Shown here: positions 6,648-10,572 of the stretch, one piece after another
Layout of the letters: each line of letters begins with the position of its first letter
Position numbering within the stretch: the first letter of the stretch is position 1
Assembly (NCBI GenBank): GCA_045595605.1
Contig: JAZOAS010000060.1
Location: 1-10,572 of the forward strand
Reading direction: 5' to 3'
DNA length: 10,572 nucleotides
DNA from: SIG480 sp045595605
GTDB taxonomy: Bacteria; Bacillota; Clostridia; Oscillospirales; JAAYXM01
The notes under the pieces: model-generated
The model's input: the letters and a program-made list of their open reading frames with translations, nothing else
Databases searched by the model: none
Told to the model about the DNA's origin: nothing
Program-made: the position numbers and the translations under genes

Positions 6648-7220
6648 ATGAAAGACCCATATGCAGTGCTCGGTGTGCCGAGTACGGCATCAGCTGATGA
6701 AGTGAAGCGGGCGTATCGTGAGCTCGCAAAAAAATATCATCCTGACAATTATATAAACAATCCGCTTTCTGACCTTGCGGAGGAGAAGATGAAGGAGATA
6801 AACGAAGCATACGATGCTATAATAAACTCTAGAAGCTCTTCAAACTCATCCTCATCATCTTCGGGCGGATATTCGGGAAGCTACTATCAGGGCGGAAACT
6901 CGAAGTATCAGAACATCCGTCGCGCGATAGCTGAGAATAATATTCTGCTTGCAGAACAGCTTTTATCTCAGGCGACAGTACGCGATGCCGAGTGGCATTT
7001 CCTTATGGGAAGCGTGATGCTCAGAAAAGGCTGGTACGATAACGCGCGAACATATTTTGAAAAAGCTTATTCCATGGAGCCGAATAACCGTGAATATGCA
7101 GAAGCGCTCAACCGTATGAGATATACCGGAAATTCAGGCAATTTTTCAGGCGGTATGATTACGCCGTGTGACTGTTGCACAGGTCTTATGTGCGCAGATT
7201 GCTTGTGTGATTGTTGCTGA
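6648..7220 (+). CDS. J-domain protein with TPR-like region and cysteine-rich tail
   Basis: This 190-residue protein starts with a J domain (1-60): DPYAVLGV (3-10), helix II ending in KKYHPDNY with the DnaK-stimulating H31-P-D33, and MKEINEAYDAI (48-58). A low-complexity Ser/Gly linker (61-84) follows, then a helical TPR-like stretch (about 88-155, including YDNARTYFEKAYSMEPNN). The tail has eight cysteines in the last 17 residues (C174, 176, 177, 182, 185, 187, 189, 190). It lacks the CxxCxGxG zinc repeats and C-terminal substrate domains of DnaJ, so it is a specialised co-chaperone rather than DnaJ. The tail could bind metal, be lipidated or attach to membrane; none is shown. AAAAGGAG (6631-6638) lies nine bases before the ATG and within the end of the DUF5685 gene. 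Confidence 0.9.
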   Translation: MKDPYAVLGVPSTASADEVKRAYRELAKKYHPDNYINNPLSDLAEEKMKEINEAYDAIINSRSSSNSSSSSSGGYSGSYYQGGNSKYQNIRRAIAENNILLAEQLLSQATVRDAEWHFLMGSVMLRKGWYDNARTYFEKAYSMEPNNREYAEALNRMRYTGNSGNFSGGMITPCDCCTGLMCADCLCDCC

Positions 7221-7221
7221 T

Positions 7222-7740
7222 ATGAGAAAAAATACGAAGAATATTGCGTTTTCAGCTGTGTTCACAGCACTGTCGGTGGTGCTCCTTCTTTTGTCGTCTG
7301 CACTTCCGAATATGTCGCTCTCAATTCTTGCGGTTGCGGGAGTTGTTTCGGCGCTCGCGCTTTCTGAGTGCGGGTACAGGTACACTCTGCTTATGTACCT
7401 TGCGACATGTGTGATTTCGGCGATTTTCGTGCCTGATAAGTCTTGTGTTATACTGTATGTACTGCTCTTTGGGCATTATCCAATGCTGAGAACGATAATC
7501 GGAAGAGTTGGAAAGGCGTGGCTTTGCCTTATAATAAAACTCGCGGCTGCAAACATCCTTGCATTCGCCGTGCTCTATATAACGCTGTCATTTTTCGAAA
7601 ATGTCGGTCATGTTATCATAATGGGCAGAAAGTACTTTTTCCTCTTTTATAATCTTGCCGTCATACTGTACGATGTCTTCATTGGAAAATGTATGTATTT
7701 CTACACTTCAAAGCGCTTTTCAGGAAGCAGATTCGATTGA
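7222..7740 (+). CDS. Small multi-pass membrane protein, function unknown
   Basis: This 172-residue hydrophobic protein has about six predicted membrane helices (8-27, 31-48, 53-70, 74-90, 100-123, 137-158). The opening RKNTKNIAFSAVFTALSVV is like that of many ECF-transporter substrate-binding (S) components. FGHYPMLR (83-90) resembles a motif I recall from an uncharacterised clostridial membrane family. The ECF-S link is only suggestive and no substrate can be named. ATG 7222 follows the J-domain stop after one base (TGATATG). There is no good ribosome site, so translation is probably coupled to the gene upstream. In-frame GTG codons at 7168 and 7207 lie inside the J-domain cysteine tail and are less likely starts. 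The -35 box of the yicC promoter overlaps its stop codon. Confidence 0.8.
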   Translation: MRKNTKNIAFSAVFTALSVVLLLLSSALPNMSLSILAVAGVVSALALSECGYRYTLLMYLATCVISAIFVPDKSCVILYVLLFGHYPMLRTIIGRVGKAWLCLIIKLAAANILAFAVLYITLSFFENVGHVIIMGRKYFFLFYNLAVILYDVFIGKCMYFYTSKRFSGSRFD

Positions 7741-7766
7741 CAAACATCGGTATGAATTGATATAAT
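7737..7766 (+). promoter_or_regulatory. Consensus sigma-A promoter for the yicC-remA-rpoZ-priA run
   Basis: TTGACA (7737-7742) and TATAAT (7761-7766) are both perfect matches, separated by 18 bases. The -35 box overlaps the TGA stop of the membrane-protein gene (7738-7740). Transcription should begin near 7773, giving a leader of about 35 bases before yicC. Confidence 0.9.
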
Positions 7767-7808
7767 ATTCTTATTGTGCATTATAAATTTTGAATAGAGG
7801 GATATACC

Positions 7809-8687
7809 ATGGTTAAGAGTATGACAGGCTACGGCAGAGCCTCTGAGATTTTACATAATCGGGGAATCACCGTTGAGGTCAAGAGCGTAAATCACCGCTA
7901 CCTTGACTGTACGGTAAAGTCTTCAAGAACATATACTTTTCTTGAGGATTCCGTCAAGTCAGCGGTTTCTTCGGCAGTTGCAAGAGGTAAAGTCGATGTT
8001 TTTATTTCGATAGATAATTCTGAAGCGGAGAATGTCAAGGTTAGACTTAATAAATCTCTCCTCGACGGCTATTTTTCCGCTTTCAAAACACTTGAAGAGG
8101 ATTACGGAATCCGCGGAATCAGCTCGGTGTCAGAGATTATGAGAATTCCCGATGTTCTTACAGTTGAGAAAGAAGATGATGACGCCGACGAGCTTACGGC
8201 AGATGTCGGAGAAGTTATCAAAGAGGCGCTTGCGGGGCACAATGAAATGCGAGTAAAAGAAGGTGCCCGACTTGCAGAGGATATCCTTTCCCGTCTTGAG
8301 CTTATAGAGAAGCTCGCACTTACGGTTGAGGAGCGTTCTCCGAAGTGTGTTGAGGAATATCGCGCCCGTCTTGAGGCGAAGATGCAGGAAGTTCTCGAGA
8401 GTACAATGATTGAACCGCAGAGAATCGTTACCGAAGCTGCGATATATGCAGATAAAATTGCAATAGACGAAGAAACCGTCCGTTTGCATAGCCATATCGC
8501 GCAGTTCCGTGAAATGCTTAAAAACGGTGGCGCAATCGGAAGAAAGCTCGACTTCCTTGTTCAGGAGCTCAATCGCGAGGTAAACACAATGGGTTCAAAG
8601 GCAAATGACCTTGAAATCACCTCAACGGTAGTTGATATTAAAGCAGAAATCGAAAAAATACGCGAACAGGTCCAGAATATAGAATAA
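7809..8687 (+). CDS. yicC: YicC/YloC family endoribonuclease
   Basis: This 292-residue protein matches the YicC family in length and signature ends: VKSMTGYGR (2-10), EVKSVNHRYLD (23-33) in the N-terminal YicC domain, and GRKLDFLVQELNRE (244-257), NTMGSKAND and EIEKIREQVQNIE in the C-terminal DUF1732 domain. The family members YicC (E. coli) and YloC (B. subtilis) are reported as endoribonucleases affecting small-RNA and mRNA turnover, acting as oligomers in the cytoplasm. AGAGGGA (7796-7802) is six bases before the ATG. It is the first gene after the consensus promoter and sits upstream of remA as in B. subtilis (yloC-remA). The same frame continues unbroken to a stop directly overlapping the remA ribosome site (TAAGGAG). 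Confidence 0.96.
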   Translation: MVKSMTGYGRASEILHNRGITVEVKSVNHRYLDCTVKSSRTYTFLEDSVKSAVSSAVARGKVDVFISIDNSEAENVKVRLNKSLLDGYFSAFKTLEEDYGIRGISSVSEIMRIPDVLTVEKEDDDADELTADVGEVIKEALAGHNEMRVKEGARLAEDILSRLELIEKLALTVEERSPKCVEEYRARLEAKMQEVLESTMIEPQRIVTEAAIYADKIAIDEETVRLHSHIAQFREMLKNGGAIGRKLDFLVQELNREVNTMGSKANDLEITSTVVDIKAEIEKIREQVQNIE

Positions 8688-8701
8688 GGAGTTCGTTTAA
8701 G

Positions 8702-8980
8702 GTGAAATTAGTTAATATAGGCTTCGGAAATGTAGTTTCCGCAGAAAGAATTATAACAGTTGTAAGCCCTGAGTCTGCACCGATAAAGAGAATGGTGCAG
8801 GAGGCGAAGGAGCGAGGGATGCTTATTGATGCGTCCTACGGCAGGAGAACACGCGCCGTAATAATTATGGACAGCGACCATATCGTTCTCTCGGCGATAC
8901 TTCCGACCTCGATTTCAAACCGTGTAAACGGCAAGGATACAGCAGAATCACAGGACGAAGGTTCTGAGGACAATAAATAA
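8702..8980 (+). CDS. remA: RemA-type DNA-binding regulator (DUF370)
   Basis: RemA family proteins (DUF370) are small DNA-binding regulators. In B. subtilis RemA activates biofilm-matrix and osmoprotection genes and forms ring oligomers. Here the core is typical: KLVNIGFGN (2-10), the strongly conserved SPESAPIKR (22-30), and GMLIDASYGRRTRAVIIMDSDH (39-60, with R48, R49 and R51 as likely DNA-contacting residues). Residues 76-92 form an acidic tail outside the conserved core. The start is GTG 8702, since the protein then begins MKLVNIGFGN as in relatives. AAGGAG (8686-8691) is ten bases upstream, a rather long spacing. In B. subtilis gmk follows; here rpoZ comes next. Confidence 0.95.
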   Translation: MKLVNIGFGNVVSAERIITVVSPESAPIKRMVQEAKERGMLIDASYGRRTRAVIIMDSDHIVLSAILPTSISNRVNGKDTAESQDEGSEDNK

Positions 8981-9003
8981 TAAAATTTTGGAGGAAAACC
9001 ATC

Positions 9004-9204
9004 ATGATGTTATACCCGTCAATGAGCCAGCTTTTAAAGGAAGTAAACGGAAGATACCTTCTTGTTAACCTTGCGGCTCGCAGAGCAAGAGAAATTGCAG
9101 AGTATGCAGAAGAGGAAAGAATAGAGCTTACAGAAAAGCCTGTCAGCCTTGCAATAGAAGAAATTGCAAACGGAAATCTTTCTGCAATCGAGATAGAAGA
9201 CTAA
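9004..9204 (+). CDS. rpoZ: DNA-directed RNA polymerase omega subunit
   Basis: This 66-residue protein matches the short omega subunit of Firmicutes, which binds the beta-prime C-terminus and helps RNA polymerase assembly. Visible signatures are MLYPSMSQLLKEVNGRYLLV (2-21), AARRAREIAEYAEE (24-37), and EKPVSLAIEEIANG (44-57), which corresponds to the conserved KPV-x-A-x-E-E-I-x-x-G end. The start is the first of two consecutive ATG codons (9004); GGAGG (8990-8994) is nine bases upstream, against twelve for the second ATG. It lies in the yicC-remA-rpoZ-priA run, 18 bases before priA. Confidence 0.95.
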   Translation: MMLYPSMSQLLKEVNGRYLLVNLAARRAREIAEYAEEERIELTEKPVSLAIEEIANGNLSAIEIED

Positions 9205-9210
9205 CTCTTC

Positions 9211-9216
9211 GGAGGG
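9211..9216 (+). promoter_or_regulatory. Ribosome binding site for the priA TTG start
   Basis: GGAGGG is six bases before TTG 9223. No ATG with a comparable site precedes the conserved N-terminal region, so TTG is the supported start. Confidence 0.8.
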
Positions 9217-9222
9217 ATTTTT

Positions 9223-10572
9223 TTGGAGAAGCAGCTTGTTGCATTTGTTGCGCTTGAGGCGGCAACTTATGCGATTGACAAACCGTACGAATATCTGATT
9301 CCGCCGGAGCTTTCTGAAAAGGTAGTTCCGGGTGTTCGCGTGCGCGTAAGCTTCGGACGGGGAAGAAGAAAGACAGAAGGTTTTGTTCTTGAAGTACGCT
9401 CGCTCTCCGAAGAAGTCAACTTTAAATTAAAGCCTGTACTCGAAGTTATCGACGAAACCCCTGTACTTGATAAGGGGCTGATTCGCCTTGGGCTTTGGAT
9501 ACGCGAACAGTGTTTCTGTACTTTTTTTGATGTAGCCCGCGCAATGCTTCCGTCGGGAGTATGGCACAAGTTCGACACGGTTTATACAGTGGCTGAAGGT
9601 GCGGAGCTTTCAGATGCGAAAGCAATCGTTTCTGACATTTCAGAAGGAGAAGAAATCTGTAGCTTTATTTTCGGCTCACTCAAAGAAGTTAAAAAGGCAG
9701 ATTTGAAGAAACTGTTTGAAAATGAAGCTCTCGATAAGACTCTTTCAAAGCTTCAAAAAGAAGGTTTGCTTTCAGAAAAAGAGTATATAATAAAGAATGT
9801 CTCGGACAAGACCGAAAGGCTTGTCCGAATTGATGTATCAAAAGAAGAAATTGAGGAGTATAAAAAGCGCAAAAAACCGAAGGTTGAGGCTTGCGATGCG
9901 CTTGAGCTTCTCTCAAATCTCGGCGCGGTTACTTCTCACGAGCTTCGCTATTTTACAGGTATCACTCAGGCACAGCTCGGAACGCTTAAGAAAAACGGAA
10001 TAGTTCATTTTGAAGATATTGAGGTTTACAGACGCCCAAAGCTTAATTCCGTTTCAAAAAAACGCGAGGTTTCCCTTAATGAAAAGCAGAACGAGGTGTT
10101 CCGTAACATTTCGGAAAAAATAGGAAAGGGTGCGTCCTGTACGCTCCTTTACGGAGTAACGGGAAGCGGAAAAACTCTTGTCTATTTCAAACTGATTGAA
10201 GAGGTCCTGAAAAGCGGTAAGCGAGCAATTCTTCTTGTTCCTGAAATCGCGCTTACGCCACAGCTTCTCGGTCAGGTTTATACATATTTTGGCGAAAGAA
10301 CGGCAGTAATGCACAGTGCTTTGTCTGTCGGTGAGAGATATGATGAGTGGAAGCGTATTAAGAACGGCGAAGTCGATGTCGTCGTCGGAACGCGTTCTGC
10401 GATATTCTCTCCGCTTTCTGACATTGGAATAATCATCCTTGACGAAGAGCAGGAAGACACATACAAATCATCCTCAAATCCGAGATACCACGCGCGCGAG
10501 GCGGCAAAATTCCGTTGCGTCAGCGATTCTGCTTTGCTCGTGCTCGGTTCGGCAACACCGTCTGTCGAGAGT
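9223..10572 (+). CDS. priA: Primosomal protein N' (PriA helicase), N-terminal 450 codons, cut by right edge
   Basis: PriA recognises stalled or repaired forks and loads the replicative helicase through the primosome. The open frame runs without a stop from TTG 9223 to the window end. Visible parts are the 3'-end-binding domain (about 1-105, with DKPYEYLIPPEL and VPGVRVRVSFGRGRRKTEGFV), a linker/winged-helix region (about 110-280), and the helicase core: Walker A G311-V-T-G-S-G-K-T318, LLVPEIALTPQL (Ia), VVGTRSAIFSP, the Walker B box D407-E-E-Q410, PRYHARE (434-440) and GSATPS (motif III). Walker B reads DEEQ rather than the DEEH of E. coli; I recall this variant in other Firmicutes. The zinc-binding cysteines and the second helicase lobe lie outside the window (the family is about 730-830 residues). 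Confidence 0.97.
   Translation, partial: MEKQLVAFVALEAATYAIDKPYEYLIPPELSEKVVPGVRVRVSFGRGRRKTEGFVLEVRSLSEEVNFKLKPVLEVIDETPVLDKGLIRLGLWIREQCFCTFFDVARAMLPSGVWHKFDTVYTVAEGAELSDAKAIVSDISEGEEICSFIFGSLKEVKKADLKKLFENEALDKTLSKLQKEGLLSEKEYIIKNVSDKTERLVRIDVSKEEIEEYKKRKKPKVEACDALELLSNLGAVTSHELRYFTGITQAQLGTLKKNGIVHFEDIEVYRRPKLNSVSKKREVSLNEKQNEVFRNISEKIGKGASCTLLYGVTGSGKTLVYFKLIEEVLKSGKRAILLVPEIALTPQLLGQVYTYFGERTAVMHSALSVGERYDEWKRIKNGEVDVVVGTRSAIFSPLSDIGIIILDEEQEDTYKSSSNPRYHAREAAKFRCVSDSALLVLGSATPSVES

Noticed and set aside
7168..7221. Upstream GTG start for the membrane protein
   Set aside because: It would overlap the conserved cysteine tail of the J-domain protein and add a non-typical N-terminus. ATG 7222 gives the usual basic start followed by a membrane helix.
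1..10572. CRISPR array, tRNA, rRNA, insertion sequence or phage module
   Set aside because: No regularly spaced repeats, cloverleaf-like elements, transposase or integrase genes, or terminal inverted repeats were seen; the gene order is chromosomal housekeeping.

Overview
The window looks like chromosomal core DNA from a Firmicutes bacterium of class Clostridia, probably near Ruminococcaceae/Oscillospirales. The evidence is the gene content and order (cdaA-cdaR; yicC-remA-rpoZ-priA), the strong GGAGG-type ribosome binding sites, the frequent TTG/GTG starts, and a clostridial-type pyruvate phosphate dikinase. I see no mobile element, phage gene, tRNA, rRNA or CRISPR array. Coding density is high and no stretch over 300 bases lacks a gene.

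Layout. (1) Bases 1-2070 are on the minus strand: a penicillin-binding-protein-5-type D-Ala-D-Ala carboxypeptidase (943-2070), its rho-independent terminator (871-912), a separate promoter, and the 5' third of ppdK (1-809, cut by the window edge). (2) From 2188 everything is on the plus strand. First is a two-gene unit: a DUF3343 putative Se/S-carrier-like small protein overlapping a class V aminotransferase of the cysteine desulfurase/selenocysteine lyase group. (3) A promoter near 3611-3639 precedes a tight five-gene run: diadenylate cyclase CdaA, its YbbR-repeat regulator CdaR, a DUF5685-type cysteine-containing helical protein, a J-domain protein with a cysteine-rich tail, and a small multi-pass membrane protein. 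(4) A consensus sigma-A promoter (7737-7766), whose -35 box overlaps the stop codon of the previous gene, starts the yicC-remA-rpoZ-priA run. priA is cut by the right edge.

How the genes fit together. The cdaA/cdaR pair makes and controls c-di-AMP at the membrane, linked in relatives to potassium, osmotic and cell-wall homeostasis; the carboxypeptidase trims peptidoglycan stem peptides. The last block handles RNA turnover (YicC), DNA-binding regulation (RemA), RNA polymerase assembly (omega) and replication restart (PriA). The least understood parts are the DUF5685/J-domain/membrane trio, apparently co-transcribed with the c-di-AMP genes, and the DUF3343-desulfurase pair. Compared with Bacillus subtilis, glmM is absent after cdaR, gmk is absent between remA and rpoZ, and coaBC is absent before priA.
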